DNA of 31,818 nt from JBCDBW01 sp039182965 (GCA_039182965.1 JBCDBW010000042.1:1-31818), one strand, 5' to 3'. Numbered from the stretch's first letter, positions 16,354 through 24,026 are shown. Notes: a model not told the origin generated them from the sequence alone. A program made the numbers and translations.

Positions 16354-17091
16354 CTACTCTCCCATCTCTCCCGTGGCCAAATTCACCCACTCGCGCCCCG
16401 CTAACGACACCCACTCCGCCCGCTGTCCCTCCGTATCAATCACCGTGAAAGCGGGGATCGGCCCAATCTGCTTCCCGCTGTTGAACACCCACGTCTCCCC
16501 CACGCGGTCCACCCACGACCCACCTTTCGCAAAGGGCGCCTGGTGAATGTGCCCACTCAAAACCAACTCCGGCTGATACTCGCCGATCCACTGCCGCAAC
16601 GAAGCATCTCCAAAATCACGCTTTCCATCCCAACTCACCTTTGTCTCCACCGGAGGCGCGTGATAGACCCAAAACCAACGCTCCTTTTCCTTCGCCGCAT
16701 CCCCCTCCAGTTGCGCCGCCACTTCCGCCTTCTTCACCTCTCCATCCCACCACGGACAAATGGTGAATAAAATACCTTCTTTCTCCCACGATTCTCCGTC
16801 CGCCGGAATCCCCATTTCCCGCACACGCCCCATCCAACGCGCACACCGCTCACCCGCATCGCTGTCCGCATTCAAATCATGATTACCCGAAGATACCAAC
16901 ATCTGCGTCTTAGGTGCGAGACGCCGCAGGTATTTCATCACCACCAAAATCTGCACGTCCATCTCCACAATCGAAACGATGTCTAAAAAATCCCCTGCAA
17001 AAACGACCACATCAAATCGCCCCGCCACCTCGCACAACCAGTCATATTGCTTGAGCGTGTAATGAAAGTCAGCTACCAACAAAATCTTCAT
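16354..17091 (-). CDS. Calcineurin-like metallophosphoesterase
   Basis: Dinuclear-metal phosphoesterase of 245 residues. All five family motifs are seen in order: DFH (Asp8, His10), GDFLD, GNHD, the single His of VYHAPP, and GHIH. It has no signal peptide and should be cytosolic. The family acts on phosphomonoesters, phosphodiesters, cyclic nucleotides or nucleic acids, and the substrate cannot be told here. The lone cyclic-nucleotide-binding protein encoded convergently next door makes a cyclic nucleotide an attractive but unproven candidate. The start at 17091 begins directly with the first beta strand MKILLVADFH, as usual. Confidence 0.82.
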   Translation of the reverse strand: MKILLVADFHYTLKQYDWLCEVAGRFDVVVFAGDFLDIVSIVEMDVQILVVMKYLRRLAPKTQMLVSSGNHDLNADSDAGERCARWMGRVREMGIPADGESWEKEGILFTICPWWDGEVKKAEVAAQLEGDAAKEKERWFWVYHAPPVETKVSWDGKRDFGDASLRQWIGEYQPELVLSGHIHQAPFAKGGSWVDRVGETWVFNSGKQIGPIPAFTVIDTEGQRAEWVSLAGREWVNLATGEMGE

Positions 17092-17392
17092 CGCATCGAT
17101 AAAACACCGTCCAAAGGAGGCGCCAGCAAACGCCCAAATATCAACACAGTCGAACCAAAAACACCAACCTAGTCTTCATCACACACCCTAGGCTGCACCC
17201 TCACCAAAAAACAGACCGCTTGGAATGTCAGCGCGCGAACGATAGACAACACGACATGGCACACTCCCCCACCCCCTCCATGACTCGTCGAGAAGCCGTA
17301 AATTCATCGCCTGGATGCCTTCAGGTTATTCCTTGAGGCTTTCCACAAGACACTCAGCCTAAGAACTTCATGACAAATCGAACCTTGGCTTC

Positions 17393-17421
17393 TTGACAGC
17401 CTACCTACTGGTAGGTAAGTT
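17393..17421 (+). promoter_or_regulatory. Promoter with overlapping TetR operator, upstream of the regulator gene
   Basis: TTGACA (17393-17398), a 17-base spacer and TAAGTT (17416-17421) form a -35/-10 pair. The inverted repeat TACCTAC-N2-GTAGGTA (17402-17417) fills the spacer and touches the -10 box, so binding should block RNA polymerase. Transcription would begin near 17428, the GTG start itself, so the mRNA may be leaderless. The remaining 300 bases back to 17092 show no gene. Confidence 0.75.
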
Positions 17422-17427
17422 TTTCGT

Positions 17428-18015
17428 GTGGTCGCCGATCGAAAAACAGAACTCATCCGAATCGCTACCGAACTCGTTATGCAAAACGGTTTCGATTCTT
17501 TTTCATACTCCGACCTCGCAAAACATCTCAATATCCGCAAGGCCTCCATCCACCATCACTTCCCCAAAAAGCAGGACCTCGGACTCGCCATCCTTGATCA
17601 GGTCAAAGGCAGTTGCGCCGATCACTTTCAATGCATCTCCTCACAAAGCATAAGCGCCTCAAAGAAACTCGACCTCGCTTTTAACCTCGGTCGCGATCTC
17701 TGCGATTCCGGTAATCGAATTTGCCCCGTCGGCTCGTTCCAAGCCGAGTTCAACGTCATACCTCCCTCCATGCAAACTAAGCTCCGCGAGATCGAAGACC
17801 TGGAGATTGATTTCTTCACAAAGATCCTCGATCAAGGTCGAAAAGAAGGCTGTTTCCACTTTCAAGGAACCCCACGCGATGAGGCCCTCTTCGTCGTCTC
17901 TACGCTTAAAGGAGCGCTTCAATATGCGCGCACCCACGATAAATCCATCTTCGCAAAGGCCGTCAACCAGCTAAAGCGTAGCCTCAAACCCCAGGCAACC
18001 CCAGCCGCCGCCTAG
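17428..18015 (+). CDS. TetR-family transcriptional regulator
   Basis: Repressor-type protein of 195 residues. The N-terminal TetR helix-turn-helix spans about 6-53, with YSDLAKHLNIRKASIHHHFPKKQDL as its recognition core. The ligand domain contains the segment CPVGSFQAEF found in the YxaF/LmrA-like branch. Cysteines at about 63, 69, 92 and 99, plus one near 148, could allow redox sensing, which would suit the thioredoxin gene next to it. GTG 17428 is the start: an alternative GTG lies at 17426 out of frame, and no in-frame ATG precedes the helix-turn-helix. Its own promoter carries the inverted repeat described at 17393-17421, so autorepression is likely. Confidence 0.85.
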   Translation: MVADRKTELIRIATELVMQNGFDSFSYSDLAKHLNIRKASIHHHFPKKQDLGLAILDQVKGSCADHFQCISSQSISASKKLDLAFNLGRDLCDSGNRICPVGSFQAEFNVIPPSMQTKLREIEDLEIDFFTKILDQGRKEGCFHFQGTPRDEALFVVSTLKGALQYARTHDKSIFAKAVNQLKRSLKPQATPAAA

Positions 18016-18048
18016 CGCCCAGGACCATGAATCACAAGATATCAAGAA

Positions 18049-18077
18049 TTGCCTACCTACCAACTAGTAGGTAAGTA
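18049..18077 (+). promoter_or_regulatory. Promoter with matching TetR operator, upstream of thioredoxin
   Basis: TTGCCT (18049-18054), a 17-base spacer and TAAGTA (18072-18077) repeat the architecture of the regulator promoter. Half-sites TACCTAC (18054-18060) and GTAGGTA (18067-18073) are the same as at 17402-17417 but separated by 6 rather than 2 bases. Transcription should start near 18084, about 30 bases before the thioredoxin ATG. Confidence 0.7.
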
Positions 18078-18115
18078 ACGAAAGATCACGATTAACAAAA
18101 AACCAACGAACACCC

Positions 18116-18472
18116 ATGATCACACATGTCTCACCCAACACCTTCGACCTCCAAGTCCTCCAACAATCCCACTCAAAACCCGTTGCCGTCGACTTCTGGG
18201 CTCCTTGGTGCGGCCCCTGCCACCTTCTCATCCCCGCTCTCGAAGAAACCGCAGCCGCCTCCCGCGACTTCGCCGCGATCATGAAAGTGAACGTCGATGA
18301 TCATCCCGCCCTCGCCGCTGCCTACGGCATTCGCTCCCTCCCCACCCTCCTCTTCTTCAAGAATGGTCAGCTCTACGACCGCATCCACGGTGTCGTCGAC
18401 AAAGAGCTCATTCTAAATCGACTCCTTGAAGAGTCACATGTCTCTTCCCATCAGCAGCTCGTAACGGCATAA
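18116..18472 (+). CDS. Thioredoxin
   Basis: Thioredoxin-fold protein of 118 residues with the canonical WCGPC active site (Cys32, Cys35), the preceding buried Asp26 of VDFWAPW and the cis-proline Pro76 in RSLPTLLF. It reduces protein disulphides in the cytosol; there is no signal peptide. The C-terminal ~15 residues (SHVSSHQQLVTA) extend past the usual end. Its promoter shares an inverted repeat with that of the TetR gene just upstream, so the regulator probably controls it. No SD is evident before the ATG at 18116. Confidence 0.92.
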   Translation: MITHVSPNTFDLQVLQQSHSKPVAVDFWAPWCGPCHLLIPALEETAAASRDFAAIMKVNVDDHPALAAAYGIRSLPTLLFFKNGQLYDRIHGVVDKELILNRLLEESHVSSHQQLVTA

Positions 18473-18568
18473 CCAAACATCATGCGAACACAATCCTTCG
18501 GCATGCCACACTTCCTCACGGGCAGCAGGCCAACTAAATGGAAGTTCTCTACTCTGCATTTCCGAAAA

Positions 18569-18610
18569 ACCGTCGCCCTGATTCATCACCAGGTAAACCA
18601 AAGCGACGGT
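18569..18610 (+). other. Stem-loop downstream of thioredoxin
   Basis: ACCGTCGC (18569-18576) pairs perfectly with GCGACGGT (18603-18610). Inside it CCTG (18577-18580) pairs with CAGG (18590-18593), leaving a 9-base bulge on the 3' side. There is no T-run. It could be a 3'-end structure, a transcript-pausing element or part of a small RNA in the 210-base gap after thioredoxin. A weak open frame (18482-18667) crosses it but looks non-coding. Confidence 0.4.
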
Positions 18611-18684
18611 GTGATCCAGATTCTCAGGAAATCGGTTTCCTCCCAAACAAAGACCGTTAGGAAGTAATCACCGCCCCCGGTCGA

Positions 18685-18957
18685 TTAGCGAACGTTATTC
18701 AGCTTGTAGTATGGATAACGCGGCTCGTCCAATTCCACCATCGTTGGTTGCCCGTCCGGACGCCCAAAGCGCCACTGCCCTTTGCCAGACGGCCATTCAT
18801 TCTGATGCTCCGTGTGATAGTAATTCCCATAAGGCGCATGCTTCGTGTGGTGGAAGTAGTGATCAATGTGGTAGTTCGGATACCCACAGCTGGTGAATCC
18901 CAACGAACCCAACGCCACGGCCAGGGCGCCCAGAATAGTGACTGATTTCTTCTTCAT
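18685..18957 (-). CDS. Small His/Tyr-rich lipoprotein
   Basis: Protein of 90 residues whose N-terminus MKKKSVTILGALAVALG ends in a lipobox-like FTSC (Cys24), so it should be a lipid-anchored envelope protein. The mature part starts with a His/Tyr-rich stretch holding seven His in about 25 residues (HIDHYFHH, KHAPYGNYYHTEH), then WPSGKGQWRFGRPDGQPT. No family is recognised. The His cluster could bind metal ions. ATG 18957 is chosen over the longer frame from 19005 because it gives a clean signal peptide. Just upstream of the ATG, on the minus strand, is a short repeat tract of GACA and GA units. First of three small lipoprotein genes on this strand. Confidence 0.65.
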   Translation of the reverse strand: MKKKSVTILGALAVALGSLGFTSCGYPNYHIDHYFHHTKHAPYGNYYHTEHQNEWPSGKGQWRFGRPDGQPTMVELDEPRYPYYKLNNVR

Positions 18958-19045
18958 GAGGTCTCTCTCTGTCTGTCTGTTTGCGCGAGAAAAGAGATTC
19001 CGCATGGCCTCCCTTATTTCTCAAGTTTGCGATTTGCATAATTAA

Positions 19046-19075
19046 TGTATATCAATAAAGCGAGTGATCAAGCAA
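19046..19075 (-). promoter_or_regulatory. Candidate promoter for the His/Tyr-rich lipoprotein
   Basis: On the minus strand TTGCTT (complement of 19070-19075) and TATACA (complement of 19046-19051) are 18 bases apart in the most AT-rich stretch of the area (19020-19110). Transcription would start near 19039, about 80 bases before the ATG at 18957. The rest of the 18958-19268 gap shows no gene. Confidence 0.4.
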
Positions 19076-19268
19076 TAAAAATAAAACTTTCCATAATTTG
19101 TACAACCCGGCTTTCTTTCCCCTAGAATCCTCCCTTTCCAGACCTCTGCTCCCACGCCCGCCATGTCTTCTCGCCCAATCCCCGTGAACAAAACCCAAAC
19201 CACTGGTCACCTCAAAATAGCGACACCCCGGGAGACACCCTCAGACTCGCCGCAACCTCCCCAACTTC

Positions 19269-19553
19269 TCAATAGGCACAATAGCCTCGACCAAAACCTC
19301 CCCCATAGCCGCCACGACCATAAAAACCACCCCCATAACCACCTCGATAGAACCCGGAACTGCGATAAAAACCGCCTCCCCCGTGACCATAATACCCCGG
19401 GGCACAATAAGATCCGCTGCCACCATAACCGTATCCGCCATACCCATAACCCGATGGATAGTAACAACCCGTCACGGCCAACGCCCCCAAGACCAAAAGC
19501 CCTAAACTTAACACCCGGACCCGCTTTATCCAACTCGTTCGCTGTCGCTCCAT
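19269..19553 (-). CDS. Small Gly/Tyr-rich lipoprotein
   Basis: Protein of 94 residues with an N-terminal positively charged segment, a hydrophobic stretch (VLSLGLLVLGALAV) and a lipobox VTGC (Cys30). The whole mature part is low-complexity Gly/Tyr/Ser, with repeats such as GYGGYGYGG and FYRGGYGGGFYGRGGYGGGF. Such tails are usually flexible or aggregation-prone and can act in surface adhesion or as wall spacers. I do not assign a function. The overlapping frames on both strands are shadows of this repetitive sequence. No SD is evident. It is on the same strand as the two other small lipoproteins but separated from each by more than 250 bases. Confidence 0.6.
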   Translation of the reverse strand: MERQRTSWIKRVRVLSLGLLVLGALAVTGCYYPSGYGYGGYGYGGSGSYCAPGYYGHGGGGFYRSSGFYRGGYGGGFYGRGGYGGGFGRGYCAY

Positions 19554-19678
19554 CTCACTAGTACCTCTCTATCTCTCCAGTTTGAGACCACCTCCCCACC
19601 TCCTTTATTCAAAGATTCCTCCAAAAAAATGCCACAGTCCCGTTCCAACCGGAATTCAGCTCTGGCAATGGCTAAGAA

Positions 19679-19694
19679 TCTCAGGTCCCTGAGA
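19679..19694. promoter_or_regulatory. 16-bp inverted repeat in a 360-base gene-free gap
   Basis: TCTCAGG-TC-CCTGAGA is a perfect dyad with a 2-base spacer, 126 bases upstream of the Gly/Tyr-rich lipoprotein start. It suits an operator. The gap 19554-19917 otherwise holds no gene I can support. Confidence 0.35.
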
Positions 19695-19917
19695 CGGAAA
19701 CCGCCTGACACGCTCTCCTCTTAATCAACCAAACGGACTGCGCTACGCCTCAAAGGGCAGGACGCCGCCTTCACTGACACTTCTAAACGACGCAAGTGAG
19801 AAGATTCGGCAACCCGAAACATCTCGAATCAATAGGTCCCAGAAAGACAACGTGACGCCTCTCATCTGCTCTTACTTCGCCTTCATGGCGAACCCAAGCA
19901 GCACTCAACCGATGAAC

Positions 19918-20205
19918 CTATTTCCCGTAATCAACCGCGCGCCCGCCACCAACAGAATCTGGCGCGGTTTGAATCATCGGTGGCTTCACAGGCTTAGATT
20001 TCTTCCAAAAATGCCCGGTCCCCGTCCAGCCATGCTGTGCGGCACCGATAGGCAGATGCCCATGCGAGTGCAGGGTCCGATGATGATAACTGTATGGAAA
20101 ATGATTGTTCTGACAGGCCGCCAGTCCAAATGCAACTGAGGCGAGTAGTCCAGCCACTACCACTCGGGCTGCGCTATTTTGTGTTGAAGTCATGGGTTGG
20201 GTCAT
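19918..20205 (-). CDS. Small His-rich lipoprotein
   Basis: Protein of 95 residues with a hydrophobic segment ARVVVAGLLASVAFG and a canonical lipobox LAAC (Cys31). The mature part begins QNNHFPYSYHHRTLHSHGH and holds eight His in about 35 residues. It is followed by a basic and Pro-rich stretch (WKKSKPVKPP) and a Gly-rich tail. The overall plan, with Cys, a His/Tyr-rich block, a Trp-containing Gly-rich block and a short tail, resembles that of the lipoprotein at 18685-18957, so the two may be distant paralogues. ATG 20205 is the first start; ATG 20193 is also possible. Divergent from the exported glutathione peroxidase gene 90 bases away. Confidence 0.6.
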   Translation of the reverse strand: MTQPMTSTQNSAARVVVAGLLASVAFGLAACQNNHFPYSYHHRTLHSHGHLPIGAAQHGWTGTGHFWKKSKPVKPPMIQTAPDSVGGGRAVDYGK

Positions 20206-20294
20206 TACTGTTCTTTTCCCCTAGCTCCCCTAGATCAACCGTCACCTTACGGCGCGTTTCCAGAAAAACTAGAGTCTTCAATCATCATCCCGCC

Positions 20295-20906
20295 ATGTCT
20301 GTCCGATCACTTCAAGCATTTATCGCAATTTCCGCGCTCTTTCTCGTGAATACCGTTCCCGCCAATCAACCAGAACCCGTCCAATCCATCTACGATCAAG
20401 CGCTCACTGACATCGACGGCGCGCCCACCAATCTGCGCCCCCATCGGGGAAAAGTCCTCCTCATCGTCAATACCGCATCCCAATGCGGTGCCACGCCCCA
20501 ATACAACTCCCTCGTCGCCCTCCAAAATATATACGGCGACAAAGACTTCACAGTCCTCGCATTTCCCGCCAATAACTTCGGCGGACAGGAACCCGGCTCC
20601 AACGAAGAAATCAAAGTCTTCTGCGACACGGAATACAATGTCAATTTCCCCCTCTTCGCCAAAGTCTCCGTCGCTGGCGACGACAAACACCCCCTCTTTA
20701 CTCAACTCGCCGGCGCCGAGAACCAAGATTTCACCGGCGATATCCAATGGAACTTTGAAAAGATTCTCGTCGGTAAAGATGGCAGGGTCCTCCGCCGCTT
20801 TCGCACACACACCGAACCCGACGATCCCAAACTCACCAACGCCATTGAAGCCGCCCTCGATGCCACCGCGCCCGGCGCTCCCGATGGCGGCTGCGATGAC
20901 TGCTGA
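20295..20906 (+). CDS. Exported glutathione-peroxidase-family protein
   Basis: Thiol peroxidase of the GPx family, 203 residues. A signal peptide (residues 1-23, ending VPAN) precedes the GPx domain. NTASQCGATPQY carries the peroxidatic Cys64, FPANNFGGQEPG the conserved Gln, and IQWNFEKILV the Trp and Asn. A Cys in FCDTEYN could be the resolving residue, as in thioredoxin-dependent GPx enzymes. It should reduce hydroperoxides outside the cytoplasm. The frame is open back to 20094, but ATG 20295 starts the signal peptide. The C-terminus GGCDDC adds two Cys absent from the core family; they could bind metal or exchange disulphides. Thioredoxin-type partners are usual, but the thioredoxin nearby is cytosolic. 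Confidence 0.85.
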   Translation: MSVRSLQAFIAISALFLVNTVPANQPEPVQSIYDQALTDIDGAPTNLRPHRGKVLLIVNTASQCGATPQYNSLVALQNIYGDKDFTVLAFPANNFGGQEPGSNEEIKVFCDTEYNVNFPLFAKVSVAGDDKHPLFTQLAGAENQDFTGDIQWNFEKILVGKDGRVLRRFRTHTEPDDPKLTNAIEAALDATAPGAPDGGCDDC

Positions 20907-21038
20907 ACAAATCCCGCTGGCCCGCACCGGAGCGCCTCGACCCCGCTCAGTCGCGACTCCCCTGAACACCCAAGACAGCCCTCATCATTTGCCTTCGCGA
21001 AAATCCCGCCGCATGATGGGACTCCCCATTCCCATTTA

Positions 21039-21473
21039 ATGCTAGACTGGTTCAAGGATAATCAAGACCTCCTCACTTGGCTCGGAGGTGCCTCGGTCTT
21101 CATGCTGATCGGGTCGATGACCATCACCGCCATCGTCATCGTCCGCATCAAAGAAGACTACTTCCTCCCCAATCGCGCGGAATCCTTCGCCGACCTCCAC
21201 CCCCTCCTCCGCTGGACCGGCCTCGTTCTCAAAAACATTGCCGGTCTCTTCCTCATTATCGCCGGCGCAGTGATGGTCTTCATCCCAGGACAAGGCCTCA
21301 TCGTCATGTTCATCGGCCTTATGCTCATGAACTTTCCGGGGAAACGAAAACTCGAACTCGCCCTCATCCGCCGCCCCCCCGTCCACCGCGCCATCAACTG
21401 GCTCCGGTCCAAAGCCAAACGCGCGCCCCTCATCCTACCCCCCGTCACTGATATGGGAGGCGCCGACTCCTGA
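21039..21473 (+). CDS. PGPGW-like small membrane protein
   Basis: Protein of 144 residues with two or three transmembrane helices (about 13-35, 60-80 and 83-100). The motif AVMVFIPGQGLIVMFIGLML is followed by FPGKRKLE, matching the PGPGW transmembrane family, although the name-giving motif reads IPGQGL here. The C-terminal 45 residues are basic and then Pro-rich, probably cytosolic. The function of the family is unknown. The gene follows the exported GPx gene by 132 bases on the same strand. Confidence 0.7.
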   Translation: MLDWFKDNQDLLTWLGGASVFMLIGSMTITAIVIVRIKEDYFLPNRAESFADLHPLLRWTGLVLKNIAGLFLIIAGAVMVFIPGQGLIVMFIGLMLMNFPGKRKLELALIRRPPVHRAINWLRSKAKRAPLILPPVTDMGGADS

Positions 21474-21680
21474 CCGCACTGCCTCCCCGTTCGTCGACGA
21501 CCCGTTTGGGGCAGATACCCCCCTCGCCTAGGCACTTCTCGCTCTACCCCACATTCCCACGCTCGATCGACGAGTCCGCCTCCGGCCAACCAAAACCTCG
21601 TGTTCTCCACCATTCATGATTGCCTATTTCCTTAAAATTCCCAAATATCCAACCATCCTAAATGAAATAGCGATCCAAAA

Positions 21681-24026
21681 ATGGTTTCCGATCTTTCCCT
21701 CACCTCGTCCACACCCTCCATCCTGAACGAAATCCCCCTCGCCGAGCTCTTCCCCCAATCTCATCTTCCCCTCGCCCGCAAATATTGCTCCAGCGGTGCG
21801 GTCCGAGTGGTCACCGCAAATCTTCGCCCCGACTTCGCCGGTCTCTTTGGCACCATCCGCACCGACCCCACCTCCAACCAGATACCGAACTCCGCCGAAA
21901 TCAGTGTCGTCGTGGAACGCCGACACAATGGCATCACGATCGACGGCCGTTCTTCCCGCGAATCCTCGCCCAACGGCCCCGATGTTCTCGCACTCCTCCT
22001 CACCGCCCGAGGCGACCATTCATCGCCCACAACCCAAACCACCCCCGCCCCCGATCCCCACCACTTCTATACCGAACTCTCTCCGGTCGCCCCCGTCCCA
22101 AAAAACCATCTCCATTCCCAAGATAGCGAAGACGATCAAGGGATCGACTGGTTCGAGTTCACATGCGGCGTCGAGATCGATGGAAAACGTGTCAATCTTA
22201 TCCCCGCCATCGTCGACTTCCTCGCTTCACAACCCGATTCCTTCCATCCTGACGTCCTCGCTAAGCAAAAATTCGACACGAAGATTCCCCTCACTTGCAA
22301 TGGCGACATCATCCCTTTTCCAGCCGATCGCCTCCACTTCATCCTCTGCGCGCTCACCGAGCTCCACGACCCCGCCGCCCTCAGTTTCACCGGCACTCTA
22401 ACTTTACACCCTATGCGGGCTGCTCAGGTGGCCGAACTCAAAGAACCCGATTCGACACGTCGTTTCGTGCCCGACTCGCCACACCAACTCCTTGCCAAAG
22501 CCCAAGTTCTTCGGGATCTCGAAATGCCCATCAACAAAAAGGCTTCCACTCTCGTCGACCCCTCTTTTCAAGGCTCCCTCCGCCCCTACCAGGCCCTCGG
22601 CTTCCACTGGCTTCAATCCCTGCGTGCACAAAAATTAGGGGGCATCCTCGCCGACGATATGGGTCTCGGTAAAACCGTCCAAACCCTGGCTCATCTCCTC
22701 GCTGAAAAAAATTCCGGCCGCACCGCCAATCTTCCCAGCCTCATCCTTGCCCCCAAAAGCGTTCTCCACAATTGGGCCGGCGAAGCCCAAAAGTTCGCCC
22801 CCAGTCTTCGCGTCCTCGTCCTCTCAGGCCCGCAACGAAAAAAATATTTCTCCGTCCTCAATTCCGCCGACCTCGTTATCACATCATACCCCCTCCTCAC
22901 ACGAGACGCCGAAATCCTCGCCTCACAACCTTTCCACTTCGTCATCCTCGATGAAGCCCACCTCATCAAAAATTCCCGTTCCCAACTCTTTCAAGCTGCC
23001 TGCCAACTAGACGCCCGCCACCGCCTTTGCCTCAGCGGCACCCCCATCGAAAATCACCTGGGCGAACTCTGGTCCCTCTTCCACTTCCTCATGCCAGGCT
23101 TCCTCGGATCCGAATCGGCATACCACGATTCCTGTCGCGTCCCCATCGAAAAACATCGCGACGAAGCCGCCCGTCAACGACTCGCCGATCGCATCGCTCC
23201 CTTCATCCTCCGACGCACCAAACAATCCGTCGCCACCGATCTGCCGCCCAAAACAGAAATCATCCAGGAAATTGGCCTCCACTCGCGCCAAACCGAACTC
23301 TACGAAGCCGTCCGCGCCAGTCTCGACAAACGCGTCCAGGAAGAAATCGCCGAACGCGGATTCAAACGCTCCAAAATCCTCGTCCTCGACGCCCTCCTCA
23401 AACTGCGACAGGTCTGCTGCCACCCCGCCCTCGTGAAACTCGAAGCCCTCCGCCATATCACTCAGCCCAAAAGCAATCCCGAAAGCGCCAAACTCGATCG
23501 CCTAATCGAAATGCTCCACGAGCTGGTCCCCGCCGGTCGACGCATTCTCGTCTTTTCCCAGTTCACCCAGATGCTCGAGCTCATCGCCGCCGAACTCGAC
23601 AAATCCAATATCCCCTACACCACTCTCACCGGCCAAACCCGCAACCGCAAAGCCGTCTGCGATACCTTCCAATCCGGAAGAATCCCCGTCTTCCTCATCT
23701 CCCTCCGCGCCGGCGGCACCGGCCTCAACCTCACCACCGCCGATACCGTCATCCACTTCGACCCATGGTGGAATCCTGCCCTCGAAAGCCAAGCCACCGA
23801 TCGCGCCTACCGCATCGGACAAAAAAACCCCGTCTTCGTCTATAAACTCATCACCCGGCAAACCATCGAAGAGAAAATCTTCTACCTCCAACAAAAGAAA
23901 CGTGCCCTCTACGACGGTATCCTTGCCAACGACGCCTCCGCCGCCGCTAACCTCGACTTCACCGAAGAAGATCTCAACCTCCTTCTGGCGCCCAGCAAAC
24001 GAACGCCTTCTCCCACCGCTCGGTAG
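21681..24026 (+). CDS. SNF2/RapA-family ATPase (helicase-like)
   Basis: Protein of 781 residues with a complete SNF2 ATPase core. Walker A is DDMGLGKT (about 325-332), motif II DEAH (424-427) and motif III LSGTPIENHLGELWSLF. The C-terminal RecA lobe has ILVFSQFTQMLELI, SLRAGGTGLNLT (about 674) and ATDRAYRIGQ (about 705-714). The first ~300 residues are not recognised in detail but fit the N-terminal region of bacterial SNF2 proteins; a typical SWIM zinc-finger pattern is not seen. It would translocate on double-stranded DNA and displace bound proteins. No methyltransferase or nuclease is beside it, so a link to restriction or defence is not supported. Codon use matches the other metabolic genes. 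Confidence 0.9.
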   Translation: MVSDLSLTSSTPSILNEIPLAELFPQSHLPLARKYCSSGAVRVVTANLRPDFAGLFGTIRTDPTSNQIPNSAEISVVVERRHNGITIDGRSSRESSPNGPDVLALLLTARGDHSSPTTQTTPAPDPHHFYTELSPVAPVPKNHLHSQDSEDDQGIDWFEFTCGVEIDGKRVNLIPAIVDFLASQPDSFHPDVLAKQKFDTKIPLTCNGDIIPFPADRLHFILCALTELHDPAALSFTGTLTLHPMRAAQVAELKEPDSTRRFVPDSPHQLLAKAQVLRDLEMPINKKASTLVDPSFQGSLRPYQALGFHWLQSLRAQKLGGILADDMGLGKTVQTLAHLLAEKNSGRTANLPSLILAPKSVLHNWAGEAQKFAPSLRVLVLSGPQRKKYFSVLNSADLVITSYPLLTRDAEILASQPFHFVILDEAHLIKNSRSQLFQAACQLDARHRLCLSGTPIENHLGELWSLFHFLMPGFLGSESAYHDSCRVPIEKHRDEAARQRLADRIAPFILRRTKQSVATDLPPKTEIIQEIGLHSRQTELYEAVRASLDKRVQEEIAERGFKRSKILVLDALLKLRQVCCHPALVKLEALRHITQPKSNPESAKLDRLIEMLHELVPAGRRILVFSQFTQMLELIAAELDKSNIPYTTLTGQTRNRKAVCDTFQSGRIPVFLISLRAGGTGLNLTTADTVIHFDPWWNPALESQATDRAYRIGQKNPVFVYKLITRQTIEEKIFYLQQKKRALYDGILANDASAAANLDFTEEDLNLLLAPSKRTPSPTAR

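Noticed and set aside
16130..18663. Short shared string CCGTTAGGAA near 16133 and 18655, downstream of two genes, which could suggest integron attC core sites
   Set aside because: No paired complementary core with attC spacing was found, the base after GTTAGG is not a pyrimidine, and no integrase is present.
18482..18667. Small plus-strand frame just after thioredoxin
   Set aside because: No SD, no family, atypical codons, and it crosses a strong stem-loop; non-coding is more likely.
21681..24026. SNF2 ATPase as part of a defence island
   Set aside because: No nuclease, methyltransferase or other defence gene lies beside it; the neighbours are ordinary membrane or housekeeping genes.
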